64,000 nt of DNA from Mycobacterium asiaticum (GCF_001673365.1 NZ_LZLS01000191.1:62001-126000); one strand, 5' to 3'. Positions 1-8,655 are shown, counted from the stretch's first letter. The notes: a model not told the origin generated them from the sequence alone. Made by a program: numbers and translations.

Positions 1-519
1 TACCGTGCGCTCTTTCGACATCGCGTTGAAGTTGCCTATCGGAGTGGGGCGACTCGGCTTGCCCATCGATGCCGGCATGGTCCGAAGCACCTCACCGTTT
101 CGGCTCACCGTAAAGGTGTGCGCTGAAATGCTGGCGACACCGAGCAATTCGTCGCCGGTCTCGAAGCCGTCGGTCATCTCCTGCACGCCGACCGAGACGC
201 GGGTGTGGCCCGGCCAGTACCGGTCCGGAACCCATTGCACGACATTGCCGTCGAGCCAACGGAAGTGGCCGGTCATGTTGGCGGGTGAACTGATGTGGAT
301 GGACCGCTCGGCCGCGCGGCGATCGGTCACTGGCGCGGTGAAGGTCACTTCTACCGGAGCCCCGACGCCTACCACCGCACCATTGGACGGAGATATCGAC
401 GCCGGCGCCGGCACCGGATGCGGCACGGGGACGGCGCCAGTGGCGGGGCTGCCGGACCCGGCTGCGGCCATTGCCGTTGTTGCGACCAGAACGAATAGGT
501 AACGAACTGCTCGACGCAT
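1..519 (-). CDS. ldtA: L,D-transpeptidase LdtA, N-terminal 173 residues (gene runs off the window)
   Basis: The gene reads leftwards and is cut by the window edge, so only the N-terminal part is present. The ATG (517-519) follows a strong GGAGGGGGAA ribosome site. A hydrophobic signal segment lies at about residues 5-20, then a Pro/Ala-rich linker, then an Ig-like domain (PVEVTFTAPVTDRRAAERS..) typical of mycobacterial L,D-transpeptidases. The visible end (GKPSRPTPIGNFNAMSKERT) is the start of the YkuD catalytic domain. The catalytic Cys/His part lies outside the window. The family makes 3-3 cross-links in peptidoglycan in the periplasm. Position next to oxyS matches Rv0116c. It is divergent from oxyS across 229 bp. 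Confidence 0.9.
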   Translation of the reverse strand, partial: MRRAVRYLFVLVATTAMAAAGSGSPATGAVPVPHPVPAPASISPSNGAVVGVGAPVEVTFTAPVTDRRAAERSIHISSPANMTGHFRWLDGNVVQWVPDRYWPGHTRVSVGVQEMTDGFETGDELLGVASISAHTFTVSRNGEVLRTMPASMGKPSRPTPIGNFNAMSKERTV

Positions 520-703
520 GGCCTTCCCCCTCCGGGATGGTGCGATATACACGACTCGCATTCTAGTGGTTGTCCCCGCCATTCGGTCATAGCAAACAAT
601 TTGGACGTAGCGCGCTGACCGGGTTTTGCGGGACTGGCCGGGGTGGGGATCAACGCGTTAGCCTCAGCGAGATCGTGCCCCACTGGCTAGTCCTGAACGG
701 GGG

Positions 704-739
704 TCCGATAGAGCGTCCGATAGAGCGTCCCATAGAGCG
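704..739. repeat. Three tandem 12-bp repeats upstream of oxyS
   Basis: The unit TCCGATAGAGCG occurs at 704-715 and 716-727, with a one-base variant at 728-739. The array ends at the oxyS ribosome site, ten bases before the start codon. The core GATAGA resembles the half-site ATAGAC of the inverted repeat between oxcA and fadD7 (3462-3492), so the array may be an autoregulatory OxyS site. That is an inference. The rest of the ldtA-oxyS gap (520-703) shows nothing further to me. Confidence 0.7.
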
Positions 740-748
740 GAGGTACGG

Positions 749-1681
749 GTGCTCTTCCGTCAGCTGGAGTACTTCGTGGCGGTCGCGCAAGAGCGTCATT
801 TCGCTAGGGCCGCCGAGAAGTGTTACGTGTCGCAGCCGGCGCTCTCAGCAGCGATCGCCAAACTTGAGCGCGAACTCAACGTGACCTTGATCAACCGCGG
901 CCACAGCTTCGAAGGCCTGACCCCCGAGGGGGAGCGGTTGGTGGTGTGGGCCAAGCGGATTCTGGCCGAACATGACGCGTTTAAAGCCGAGGTGCACGCG
1001 GTGCAGTCCGGTATCACCGGGACGCTCCGCTTGGGCACCGTGCCGACCGCGTCCACGACGGCGTCGTTGGTGCTGTCGGCCTTTTGCTCGGCCCACCCCC
1101 TGGCAAAGGTGCAAATCAGTTCCCGACTGGCGACAACCGAGCTGTACCGGCGTCTGCACGAGTTCGAACTCGACGCTGTTATCGCGCACCCGACGGCCGA
1201 AACAGCTCAGGACGTCGAGCTGGTGCCGCTGTATGAGGAGCACTACGTGCTGCTGTCGCGGGCAGACATGTTGGGATCTGGTGCGGCAACGCTGCGGTGG
1301 CCCGACGCCGCGCAGCTCCCGTCTGCGTTGCTGACACCGGACATGCGGGACCGTCAAGTCATCGACGCGGCGTTCGCCGACCACGACATCGTCGTCAGCC
1401 CGCAAGTTGAAACGGATTCAGTAGCATCGCTATTCGCGCAAGTGGCCAACGGCAATTGGGCGACCATCGTTCCGCACACCTGGCTGTGGATGACCCCGAC
1501 CCGGGGCGAGATTCGCGCGGTCGAACTGGTCGACCCGCCGCTCAAAGCTTTGATTGCTCTGGCTACCAACGCCTCTGGACCGGGATCCCCGGTCGCGCGT
1601 GCCTTGGTCGCGTCGGCACGTCAGCTCGCACTCGACGAATTCTTCGACGGGCAACTACGCAGTATCACGCAGGCCCGCTAG
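749..1681 (+). CDS. oxyS: LysR-type transcriptional regulator OxyS
   Basis: 310 residues, the usual LysR length. The N-terminal winged helix-turn-helix (about residues 1-60) carries the family pattern LEYFVAVAQERHFARAAEK followed by SQPALSAAI. The effector-binding domain follows (about 90-300). The GTG start at 749 is preceded by GCGGAGG. It matches Rv0117 by position. The M. tuberculosis protein is named for an oxidative-stress role. The neighbours oxcA (convergent, 8 bp away) and fadD7 suggest that this copy controls an oxalyl/formyl-CoA pathway instead or as well: a perfect LysR-type operator lies between those two genes and related repeats precede oxyS itself. The effector is unknown. Confidence 0.88.
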   Translation: MLFRQLEYFVAVAQERHFARAAEKCYVSQPALSAAIAKLERELNVTLINRGHSFEGLTPEGERLVVWAKRILAEHDAFKAEVHAVQSGITGTLRLGTVPTASTTASLVLSAFCSAHPLAKVQISSRLATTELYRRLHEFELDAVIAHPTAETAQDVELVPLYEEHYVLLSRADMLGSGAATLRWPDAAQLPSALLTPDMRDRQVIDAAFADHDIVVSPQVETDSVASLFAQVANGNWATIVPHTWLWMTPTRGEIRAVELVDPPLKALIALATNASGPGSPVARALVASARQLALDEFFDGQLRSITQAR

Positions 1682-1689
1682 GACCCCCG

Positions 1690-3399
1690 CTAGACCTTTG
1701 CCGCGCTGGTGGGGTTGAGGTTGGCCAGGTGCCCGCTCTCCACCCCGGCGGACGGGTCAAGTTGGCAGTCGATCAACGCGGGCCCGCCGGAGGCCAATGC
1801 TTCGGTCAGCGCCGCCTCGAGCTCAGGCGGCGTGGTGACGTGGTATCCCTTGCCGCCGAAGGCCTCCGCCAGCAGTTCGTGACGCGCGCCCGCATTGAGC
1901 ACGGTGGGTGCGGGGTCGGTGCCGGCGACCGACTCGTCGCCTCGGTAGACACCGCCGTTGTTGAGGATGACGACGATGACCGGCAAATGATAGCGGCAGA
2001 TGGTTTCGATCTCCATGCCACTGAATCCGAACGCGCTGTCGCCCTCGATGGCGAGGACGGGCCGTCCGGTCTCGACCGCGGCAGCGATGGAATAGCCCAT
2101 GCCGATGCCCATCACGCCCCACGTGCCGGTGTCAAGCCGGTGGCGCGGCAGTTCCATGTCGATAACATTGCGGGTCAGGTCCAGCGCGTTGGCGCCCTCG
2201 TTGACGACGTAGACATCCGGGTTCTGTTGCAACACAGAGCGAATAGCACCGAGCGCGTTGTAAAACCGCATCGGGTGCGGATTCTCGGCGAGCCGTTCGC
2301 GCATCTTGGCGTCGTTGCGTGCCTTACGCTCGGCGAGCTCACCGGTCCACGTGGAAGACGCGGCGACCGAACGGGTGGCCAGACCGTCGATGAGCGCCGC
2401 CATTACCGAACTGATGTCGCCGGTCAACGGCGCCGCAATGGGCGCATTGCTGTCGAATTCCGAAGCGGCGATGTCGATTTGGATGAACCGTGCGTCGCTC
2501 GACCACTGGGGTGATTCTCCGTGTCCCAGTAGCCAATTCAGTCTTGCTCCGACCAGCAGCACCGTGTCGGCACGGCCGATCGCAAGCGAGCGGGCCGCGG
2601 CTGCCGACTGGGGGTGCGAGTCGGGCAGCAGACCCTTGGCCATCGACATCGGCAGGAAGGGAATTCCGGTTGCCTCGACGAACTCGCGAACTTCGTTGTC
2701 GGCCTGTGCATATGCGGCACCCTTGCCTAGTACGATCAGCGGCCGTTGGGCCCGGGCAAGCATGTCGAGCGCACGATCGACCGCCTCGGGTGCCGGCAGT
2801 TGACGCGGAGCGGGGTCGACGATCCGCCAGATCGACGCGGCGCCCGCCGCAACCTCCATAGCCTGGCCGAGCACCTCACCGGGGATGTCGAGGTACACAC
2901 CGCCCGGTCGACCGGAGATCGCGGTGCGGATGGCCCGGGCTATGCCGCGACCGATGTCCTCCACGCGCCCGATGCGGTAGGCCGCCTTGGCAAACGGGCG
3001 CGCGACGTTGAGTTGGTCGATGTCCTGATAGTCACCGCGTTGCAGGTCCACCATCGGCCGCCCGCTGGAACCCGAGATCTGGATCATCGGAAAGCAGTTC
3101 GCGGTGGCATTGGCCAGAGCTGGCAAGCCGTTGAGGAAGCCGGGCCCCGAGGTGGTCAGGCACACGCCGGGCCGTCGGGTCAGAAATCCGGCCGCGGCAG
3201 CGGCATTGCCGGCTGAACCCTCGTGGCGGAATCCGATATACCGGATCCCGGCGGACTGAGCGGTACGCGCCAGATCGGTGATCGGGATTCCGACGACGCC
3301 GTAAATGGTGTCGACGTCGTTGGCCTTCAGCGCGTCCACCACCAAATGGAAGCCGTCGGTCAGTTGAGCCGGCGCTGGGTTGGCCGATTGGGTGGTCAT
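1690..3399 (-). CDS. oxcA: Oxalyl-CoA decarboxylase-like thiamine diphosphate enzyme OxcA
   Basis: About 569 residues with the three-domain thiamine diphosphate (ThDP) enzyme layout: an N-terminal Pyr domain with the cofactor-activating Glu in RHEGSAGNAAAAAGF, a central domain (about 200-340), and a C-terminal PP domain with the Mg/ThDP motif GDSAFGFSGMEIET..NNGG (about 455-485). The family decarboxylates oxalyl-CoA to formyl-CoA, and this is the Rv0118c position. The substrate is inferred: acetolactate synthase-like or 2-hydroxyacyl-CoA lyase activity is possible. The ATG at 3399 (MTTQSA) fits best. In-frame GTG at 3408 and ATG at 3405 are also open and no clear ribosome site separates them. 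It is divergent from fadD7, which would supply its CoA substrate. Confidence 0.85.
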   Translation of the reverse strand: MTTQSANPAPAQLTDGFHLVVDALKANDVDTIYGVVGIPITDLARTAQSAGIRYIGFRHEGSAGNAAAAAGFLTRRPGVCLTTSGPGFLNGLPALANATANCFPMIQISGSSGRPMVDLQRGDYQDIDQLNVARPFAKAAYRIGRVEDIGRGIARAIRTAISGRPGGVYLDIPGEVLGQAMEVAAGAASIWRIVDPAPRQLPAPEAVDRALDMLARAQRPLIVLGKGAAYAQADNEVREFVEATGIPFLPMSMAKGLLPDSHPQSAAAARSLAIGRADTVLLVGARLNWLLGHGESPQWSSDARFIQIDIAASEFDSNAPIAAPLTGDISSVMAALIDGLATRSVAASSTWTGELAERKARNDAKMRERLAENPHPMRFYNALGAIRSVLQQNPDVYVVNEGANALDLTRNVIDMELPRHRLDTGTWGVMGIGMGYSIAAAVETGRPVLAIEGDSAFGFSGMEIETICRYHLPVIVVILNNGGVYRGDESVAGTDPAPTVLNAGARHELLAEAFGGKGYHVTTPPELEAALTEALASGGPALIDCQLDPSAGVESGHLANLNPTSAAKV

Positions 3400-3461
3400 G
3401 GCCATCACTGTTGTCCAGTTGGGCGGCTGTGTCCAAGACCCGATCCCTATTCAGCGATACA

Positions 3462-3492
3462 CGCCGTCTATTGAACGGATCGATAGACGGCG
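3462..3492. promoter_or_regulatory. Perfect inverted repeat, candidate OxyS operator between oxcA and fadD7
   Basis: CGCCGTCTAT (3462-3471) and ATAGACGGCG (3483-3492) are perfect 10-bp inverted arms with an 11-bp spacer. The inner bases fit the LysR box T-N11-A. A second inverted repeat overlaps it: TCGATAG at 3480-3486 with CTATCGA at 3494-3500. The site lies in the 194-bp gap between the divergent oxcA and fadD7 starts, so one bound regulator could control both genes. Confidence 0.72.
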
Positions 3493-3593
3493 ACTATCGA
3501 CCGTTAGCGCATCGGTATTGGACAGCGAGCATCTACCAGCGGCAGGGTTTCCAGTAGCTGCCGCACGGGGCACAGCTGGGGAAGGAGCACCCG

Positions 3594-5171
3594 ATGACAT
3601 TCGAGCCGATCGCCAGTGACCAGGCTGTCGCCGAGGGCAATCCGCGCCTGAACGATCTGATCGAGGCAGTGGCCACCAGTACACCCGATGCGACCGCACT
3701 CGTCGTCACCGCCAACCGTGTGCCGATCAGTTACCGCGAGTTGGTCCGTCTGGTCGACGGGCTTGCCGCCCAACTGAACCGGGCCGGCCTGGCGATCGGT
3801 GACCGGGTGGGGTTACGCACGGGCAGCAACGCCGAATTCGTCGTTGCGCTGTTGGCGGCGTTGCGTGCCGGGCTGATCGTCGTACCGCTGGATCCGGCGC
3901 TGCCGGTGGGTGACCAGCGCACCCGCAGCCAAGCGGCCGGAGCCCGGGTGGTGCTCGTCGACGGTGAAGGACCGGGCGACAGCAATGAGCCGTCGGTGGC
4001 GTGGTGGAACGTAGCCGTGACAGTCGACCAGGACGCCTGGTCGGCTCATCTGGACGCGGTGACCGAACCGAACCCCAGCAGTTCGTCTCCGGAGGGCTTG
4101 CGCCACGACGACGCCATGATCATGTTCACCGGCGGAACCACCGGCTTGCCGAAGATGGTTCCGTGGACGCACGACAATATCGTCAACTCGGTGCGGGCCA
4201 TCATCGCCGGATACCAGCTGGGTCCAGAAGATGCGACGGTCGCGGTGATGCCGCTCTACCACGGCCACGGTCTGATCGCAGCGCTGTTGTCCACCTTGGC
4301 ATCCGGCGGGACCGTGTTACTGCCGGCGCGCGGCCGTTTCTCGGCGCATACCTTCTGGGACGACGTCAGCAGCGTCGGGGCGACCTGGTACACGGCCGTG
4401 CCCACGATCCACCAGATCCTGCTTGAGCGGGCCGCAGGGGCACCGGCGGAAAACACCAAGGCTGCTTTGCGTTTCATTCGTAGCTGCAGCGCTCCGCTGA
4501 CTCCGGAAGTGGCGCAGGCGCTGCAGGTTGAGTTCTCGGCTCCGGTGTTGTGCGCCTTCGGCATGACCGAGTCGACCCACCAGGTGGCCAGCACCGGTAT
4601 CGACCAAAAGGTAAACCCTGCCGTCTCAACCGGTCTCGTCGGCCGCTCCACCGGTCCAGAGATCCGCATTGCGGGAAGTGACGGGCAGCCGTTGGCGGCC
4701 GGTGCCGTCGGCGAGGTGTGGCTGCGCGGCGCCACGGTGGTGCGCGGTTATCTCGGAGATCCGAAGATCACCGCCGCGAACTTCACCGACGGCTGGCTGC
4801 GGACCGGGGATCTTGGCACGCTGTCCGAGACGGGCGATCTCAGCATTCGGGGACGGATCAAGGAACTCATCAACCGGGGTGGTGAGAAGATCTCGCCGGA
4901 ACGGGTCGAGGGTGTGTTGGGGACGCATCCAAACATCATGGAAGTAGCCGTGTTTGGCGTGCCGCACCCGATGTACGGTGAAGCCGTCGCAGCGGTGATC
5001 GTACCCCGGGGCCCGGCTCCCAGTGCCGACGACCTCGTCGAGTTCTGCCGGGATCGGTTGGCGGGCTTTGAGATTCCGGAGACCTTCCAGATCGCCGACG
5101 AGCTGCCTCACACCGCGAAGGGTTCGCTGGATCGCCGCGCAGTCTCCGCGCGGTTCGGTAAGCCAATCTGA
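3594..5171 (+). CDS. fadD7: Acyl-CoA synthetase FadD7 (oxalate-CoA ligase-like)
   Basis: 525 residues, an AMP-forming acyl/aryl-CoA synthetase. The P-loop motif MFTGGTTGLPKMV sits near residue 175, the adenylate motif CAFGMTEST near 325, WLRTGDLG near 400 and the hinge/Lys region GRIKELINRGGEKISP near 420. A GGGGAAGGAG ribosome site precedes the ATG at 3594. This is the Rv0119 position. The length and its pairing with an oxalyl-CoA decarboxylase recall the plant AAE3/yeast Pcs60 type of oxalyl-CoA synthetase, so oxalate is a plausible substrate. That is an inference from context; a fatty acid substrate is the alternative. Confidence 0.88.
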   Translation: MTFEPIASDQAVAEGNPRLNDLIEAVATSTPDATALVVTANRVPISYRELVRLVDGLAAQLNRAGLAIGDRVGLRTGSNAEFVVALLAALRAGLIVVPLDPALPVGDQRTRSQAAGARVVLVDGEGPGDSNEPSVAWWNVAVTVDQDAWSAHLDAVTEPNPSSSSPEGLRHDDAMIMFTGGTTGLPKMVPWTHDNIVNSVRAIIAGYQLGPEDATVAVMPLYHGHGLIAALLSTLASGGTVLLPARGRFSAHTFWDDVSSVGATWYTAVPTIHQILLERAAGAPAENTKAALRFIRSCSAPLTPEVAQALQVEFSAPVLCAFGMTESTHQVASTGIDQKVNPAVSTGLVGRSTGPEIRIAGSDGQPLAAGAVGEVWLRGATVVRGYLGDPKITAANFTDGWLRTGDLGTLSETGDLSIRGRIKELINRGGEKISPERVEGVLGTHPNIMEVAVFGVPHPMYGEAVAAVIVPRGPAPSADDLVEFCRDRLAGFEIPETFQIADELPHTAKGSLDRRAVSARFGKPI

Positions 5172-5200
5172 CGGCCTGCTGAGGAGTGTCACCCGAGGGT

Positions 5201-5388
5201 TGTCGCTCGGAGCCGGGCATTTGGGGAGGTGTCTCCGGCTCGGCGCGGTCTTCGGGGGTATGCCCCAAACCTGGCGCGGTCTCCGGGGATGGGTATGCCC
5301 TAACCCGGCGCGGTCTCCGGGGACGGGTATGCCCTAACCCGGCGCGGTCTCCGGGGGCATGTATGCAAGTGCCCGGCTCCGAGCGACA
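5201..5388. repeat. 188-bp repeat block with 18-bp terminal inverted repeats and 34-bp tandem units
   Basis: The 18-mer TGTCGCTCGGAGCCGGGC lies at 5201-5218 and its exact reverse complement at 5371-5388. Between them, 34-bp units beginning GGCGCGGTCT repeat: two near-identical copies at 5273-5306 and 5307-5340, a degenerate copy at about 5242-5272 and a partial one at 5341-5366. A third exact 18-mer follows at 5396-5413. No protein is coded here: frames that cross it are repeat translations. It lies between the convergent fadD7 and a membrane-protein gene. The rest of the gap, 5414-5489, is unremarkable. Confidence 0.75.
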
Positions 5389-5413
5389 GAATTTTTGTCG
5401 CTCGGAGCCGGGC
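5371..5413. terminator. Perfect 18-bp stem-loop, candidate bidirectional terminator
   Basis: The arms 5371-5388 and 5396-5413 are perfect reverse complements (GCCCGGCTCCGAGCGACA and its complement) with a 7-base loop. It sits between two convergent genes, a normal place for a shared terminator. No U-run follows on the plus strand, so intrinsic termination is possible but unproven. It could instead be a folded copy of the repeat described for 5201-5388. Confidence 0.5.
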
Positions 5414-5489
5414 AAAGGTTACATAGTCCTACTGCCGCCTTACCGCCTCATGCCGAATACGCCCACGGCGGCCTTGCTTTGCTGCGGCG

Positions 5490-5957
5490 TCATGATGAAG
5501 CGGTGACGCTACCCCACGCAGCCCGCGCGCCGGAGTCGCCAACGCGGTAGGTCTGCACCAAAGTGGCGACCGCAGCCCCGACTACCAAAACCGCGATCAC
5601 CACGTGCGCAACGGATTTCACGGCTCGGCCGCGTGCCAGTCGTAGGTGCACGATTGACAGCGCGGTGACGGTGACGACCAGCGCCGCGACGAAATACGCC
5701 AGAGTTTCACCGAGTTCGGCGTGCCTGCTGATCGCCGGTGCATCGCCGACCTTGCCAGCCAGCCACTCACCAGAATTGGTCGTAAGCGGCGTCACGGCCA
5801 GGGTGCCAACTGCTAACACCAGGGTCAGCCAGATCAGACGTTGCCGGGCCGCCGCTGATACCGCACACAGCACGGCCAGGATCGCCGCCAGCGGACCCAA
5901 CACGACAACCAAATGGTTGAGCAGGATGTGGGCTGGAAGTCGGCTAACCGTCGACAT
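5490..5957 (-). CDS. Small membrane protein, DUF2231-like
   Basis: 155 residues from the ATG at 5957 (MSTVSRLPAHILLNH). A longer reading would run into fusA2, so I reject it. Four hydrophobic stretches are visible: HLVVVLGPLAAILAVLCAV, LIWLTLVLAVGTLAV, LAYFVAALVVTVTALSIV and VVIAVLVVGAAVATLV. Histidines occur in the first helix region (AHILLNH) and in RHAELGE, in the manner of DUF2231 membrane proteins. It starts 4 bp after the fusA2 stop and is surely co-transcribed with it. I know of no function. I do not recall an equivalent at this place in M. tuberculosis. Confidence 0.75.
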   Translation of the reverse strand: MSTVSRLPAHILLNHLVVVLGPLAAILAVLCAVSAAARQRLIWLTLVLAVGTLAVTPLTTNSGEWLAGKVGDAPAISRHAELGETLAYFVAALVVTVTALSIVHLRLARGRAVKSVAHVVIAVLVVGAAVATLVQTYRVGDSGARAAWGSVTASS

Positions 5958-5961
5958 AAAG

Positions 5962-8130
5962 TTACGCGCTGGTCGCCACCCGGGCCGCCGCGGATTCAGG
6001 CATGGGCTCGTACCGGGCGAACGAACGGGTAAATGACGCCGCACCGTGCGCCAGCGAACGTAGGTCGATGGCGTAGCGGGTCAATTCCACCTGCGGCACT
6101 TCGGCATTCACGACCGTACGTTCGTGGCCCGCGGTCTCGGTGCCCAGCACCCGACCGCGTCGGCCCGATAGATCACCCATCACCGCACCGACGAAATCGT
6201 CGGGCACCATTACCGAAATCTCGTCGATCGGCTCGAGCAGGATCACCTTCGTCGCCGCCGCGGCCTCTCGCAACGCCAGGCCGCCCGCCATCTGGAACGC
6301 GAAATCCGACGAGTCGACGCTGTGCGCCTTGCCGTCGAGCAGCGTGACGCGCAGGTCTACCACCGGATAGCCGGCGTGAACTCCCTTTTCCATCTGCGCG
6401 CGCACGCCCTTTTCCACGCTCGGAATGAAGTTGCGCGGTACGGCCCCGCCGACCACTTTGTCGACGAACTCGAATCCCGAGCCCTCCGGCAGCGGCTCCA
6501 CCTCGATGTCGCACACCGCATACTGACCGTGCCCACCGGACTGCTTGACATGGCGGCCATGTCCTTTTGCCTTGCCGCCCAGAGTTTCTCGCAGTGGCAC
6601 ACGCAGTTCGACGGTGTCCACTGTGACGCCGTAGCGGTTGGCCAACGCATCGAGCACCACGCCCACATGGGCCTCACCCATGCACCACAGCACCACTTGG
6701 TGGGTCTCGGGATTCTGCTCGATCCGCAATGTCGGGTCTTCGGCGGCCAACCGGCCTAGTCCCACCGACAACTTGTCCTCGTCGGTCTTGGCGTGGGCTT
6801 GAATGGCCACGGGCAGCAGCGGTTCGGGCATCGTCCACGGCTTCAGCACCAACGGCTCTGCTTTATCCGACAGCGTGTCACCGGTTTCCGCGCGGCTCAG
6901 CTTGCCGATGGCGCAAATATCTCCGGCCACCACCGTAGGGGCGGGGCGTTGCTGCTTTCCAAGTGGAAACGACAGCACCCCGATGCGCTCGTCTTCGTCG
7001 TGGTCGGGATGGTTGCTGCCGTGGCCTCGCGAACTCCCGTTTTCCCCGAAGAACGATGAAAAGTGGCCTGACACATGCACAGTCGCATCCGGCTTGATCG
7101 TCCCCGAGAAAACCCGGACCAGACTGACCCGCCCCACATACGGGTCCGAAGTTGTCTTTACCACCTCGGCGAGCAACGGCGAGTTGACATCGCAGGACAA
7201 ATCCTCGTGCGCGGCGCCCTGCGGCGTGAAAACCTCGGGCAGCGGATGCTCCATCGGGGACGGGAATCCGCGGGTGGCCACCTCAAGAAGTTCATAGGTG
7301 CCAACACCGGTGCTGCTGCACACCGGGATCACCGGGAAGAACGAACCCCGAGCGACCGCTTTCTCCAAATCGTCGATCAAGACCGTTTCGTCGATCGACT
7401 CTCCGCCCAGATAACGCTCCATCAACGACTCGTCCTCGGACTCCTCGATGATCCCCTCGATCAGCGAACCGCGCTCCTCCTCGATCCGGTCGGCATCGGA
7501 CGGGTCGGGCGAAGATTCGGTGCGTTTGCCGTCGGAGTAGGTGTACTGGGTTTGGGAAAGCAACCCGATCAACCCCTGGCAGTTCGATGAGCTGGTCGGA
7601 AGGTACAGAGGTAAGACTTTGTCGCCGAACGCGTCCTGCGCTGCCGTCAGCGCTTCCGCGTAATTGGCGCGGGCATGGTCCAGTTTGGTGATGACCACGG
7701 CGCGCGGCATGTCGACCTGGTCGCACTCCTGCCAGAGCGACTTGGTCGGCTCGTCGACACCTTCGTTGGCCGCTATAACGAACAGGGCGCAGTCGGCGGC
7801 GCGCAGTCCGGCGCGCAACTCCCCCACGAAATCGGCGTAACCGGGGGTGTCGACCAGGTTCACCTTGATTCCCTGGTGCGACAGGGACGCCACGGCTACA
7901 CCGACCGAACGCTGCTGCCGAATCTCGGCGTCGTCAAAGTCGCAGACCGTGTTGCCCTCGGTCACCGAACCCGGGCGGGACAACACTCCACCCGCCACCA
8001 GCAACGCCTCGATGAGAGTGGTCTTGCCGCCCCCGGACGGGCCGACCAGGACGACATTGCGGATCCCGTCCGGCGCGCTGGCAGTCGGGGCCGCCGCTGC
8101 GCCCTGGGAATTGCTCGCTCTGTCGGCCAT
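5962..8130 (-). CDS. fusA2: Elongation factor G-like GTPase FusA2
   Basis: 722 residues from the ATG at 8130, which has the ribosome site GGAGGAATGTC. GTPase motifs are visible: G1 GPSGGGKTTL (about residue 30), G3 DTPGYADF and G4 TKLDHA. EF-G domains II to V follow, including the domain IV/V region with MVPDDFVGAVMGDLSGRRG. This is the Rv0120c position. It is the divergent second EF-G of mycobacteria: the main EF-G (FusA1) lies with rpsL/rpsG elsewhere. Whether it translocates ribosomes, recycles them or does something else is not evident from sequence. It is followed within 4 bp by the small membrane protein. Confidence 0.9.
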   Translation of the reverse strand: MADRASNSQGAAAAPTASAPDGIRNVVLVGPSGGGKTTLIEALLVAGGVLSRPGSVTEGNTVCDFDDAEIRQQRSVGVAVASLSHQGIKVNLVDTPGYADFVGELRAGLRAADCALFVIAANEGVDEPTKSLWQECDQVDMPRAVVITKLDHARANYAEALTAAQDAFGDKVLPLYLPTSSSNCQGLIGLLSQTQYTYSDGKRTESSPDPSDADRIEEERGSLIEGIIEESEDESLMERYLGGESIDETVLIDDLEKAVARGSFFPVIPVCSSTGVGTYELLEVATRGFPSPMEHPLPEVFTPQGAAHEDLSCDVNSPLLAEVVKTTSDPYVGRVSLVRVFSGTIKPDATVHVSGHFSSFFGENGSSRGHGSNHPDHDEDERIGVLSFPLGKQQRPAPTVVAGDICAIGKLSRAETGDTLSDKAEPLVLKPWTMPEPLLPVAIQAHAKTDEDKLSVGLGRLAAEDPTLRIEQNPETHQVVLWCMGEAHVGVVLDALANRYGVTVDTVELRVPLRETLGGKAKGHGRHVKQSGGHGQYAVCDIEVEPLPEGSGFEFVDKVVGGAVPRNFIPSVEKGVRAQMEKGVHAGYPVVDLRVTLLDGKAHSVDSSDFAFQMAGGLALREAAAATKVILLEPIDEISVMVPDDFVGAVMGDLSGRRGRVLGTETAGHERTVVNAEVPQVELTRYAIDLRSLAHGAASFTRSFARYEPMPESAAARVATSA

Positions 8131-8256
8131 GACATTCCTCCAGTTCTCCTGGGTTGCTGTCGCCAACTCCCGTACGCGGCGTGATCCAGCCCACAGGACG
8201 CATTTGCAACTTTTCCCCCAACCGAGGCCCAACACAAGGGTCGGTCTACCGAGGAA

Positions 8257-8655
8257 TCAGGCGTGCCAGGCCGACCAGCGGGTCGCGCTGATCGTGATTA
8301 CCGGGCCGTCCAACGAAACAGATTGGTATTGGGCGTATTTGGCGCGAAGCAGCCGATATCCGGTGTGCAACGCGTCGCCGTTGTCCGCGATGGACGCGCT
8401 TCCGTCGACCCGAATCCACCACAATTGCGTCCAGTCGTCGGCGTAGTGATCGACGAGCAGGCTGACGGCCGGATTGGCTTCGATGTTGGCGAGGCGGCGC
8501 AGCCGCCGAGTGGACTTTCGCTTTGCGTCCACAGCCGTATAGATGATGTCTTGATCGACCGCGAACACCACCGGCACCAAATGCGGCGCACCCTGCGGGG
8601 TAACCGTCGCGAGTCGTGCGATCGGCGATTCTGCGAACCAGGCCCTTGCGTCCAC
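8257..8655 (-). CDS. PPOX-class F420/flavin-dependent oxidoreductase
   Basis: 132 residues with the split-barrel fold pattern of the pyridoxamine 5'-phosphate oxidase/F420-dependent reductase superfamily: [21 protein letters not shown] at the start, then [20 protein letters not shown] and [20 protein letters not shown]. It matches Rv0121c by position. The GTG at 8655 gives MDARAW. Such small mycobacterial proteins bind F420 or FMN and reduce or bind small cofactors; the substrate is unknown. Upstream of fusA2 (8131-8256) I see no other gene. Confidence 0.82.
   Translation of the reverse strand: MDARAWFAESPIARLATVTPQGAPHLVPVVFAVDQDIIYTAVDAKRKSTRRLRRLANIEANPAVSLLVDHYADDWTQLWWIRVDGSASIADNGDALHTGYRLLRAKYAQYQSVSLDGPVITISATRWSAWHA

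Noticed and set aside
1456-2514. 352-codon frame on the plus strand
   Set aside because: Antisense to oxcA and overlaps the end of oxyS; composition typical of a shadow frame.
5242-5366. Possible CRISPR array
   Set aside because: The 34-bp units are head to tail without unique spacers and there are no cas genes.
5186-5506. 106-codon frame on the plus strand with repeated YALTRRGLRGR-type segments
   Set aside because: A translation of the 34-bp tandem repeats; no independent start signal or conservation argument.
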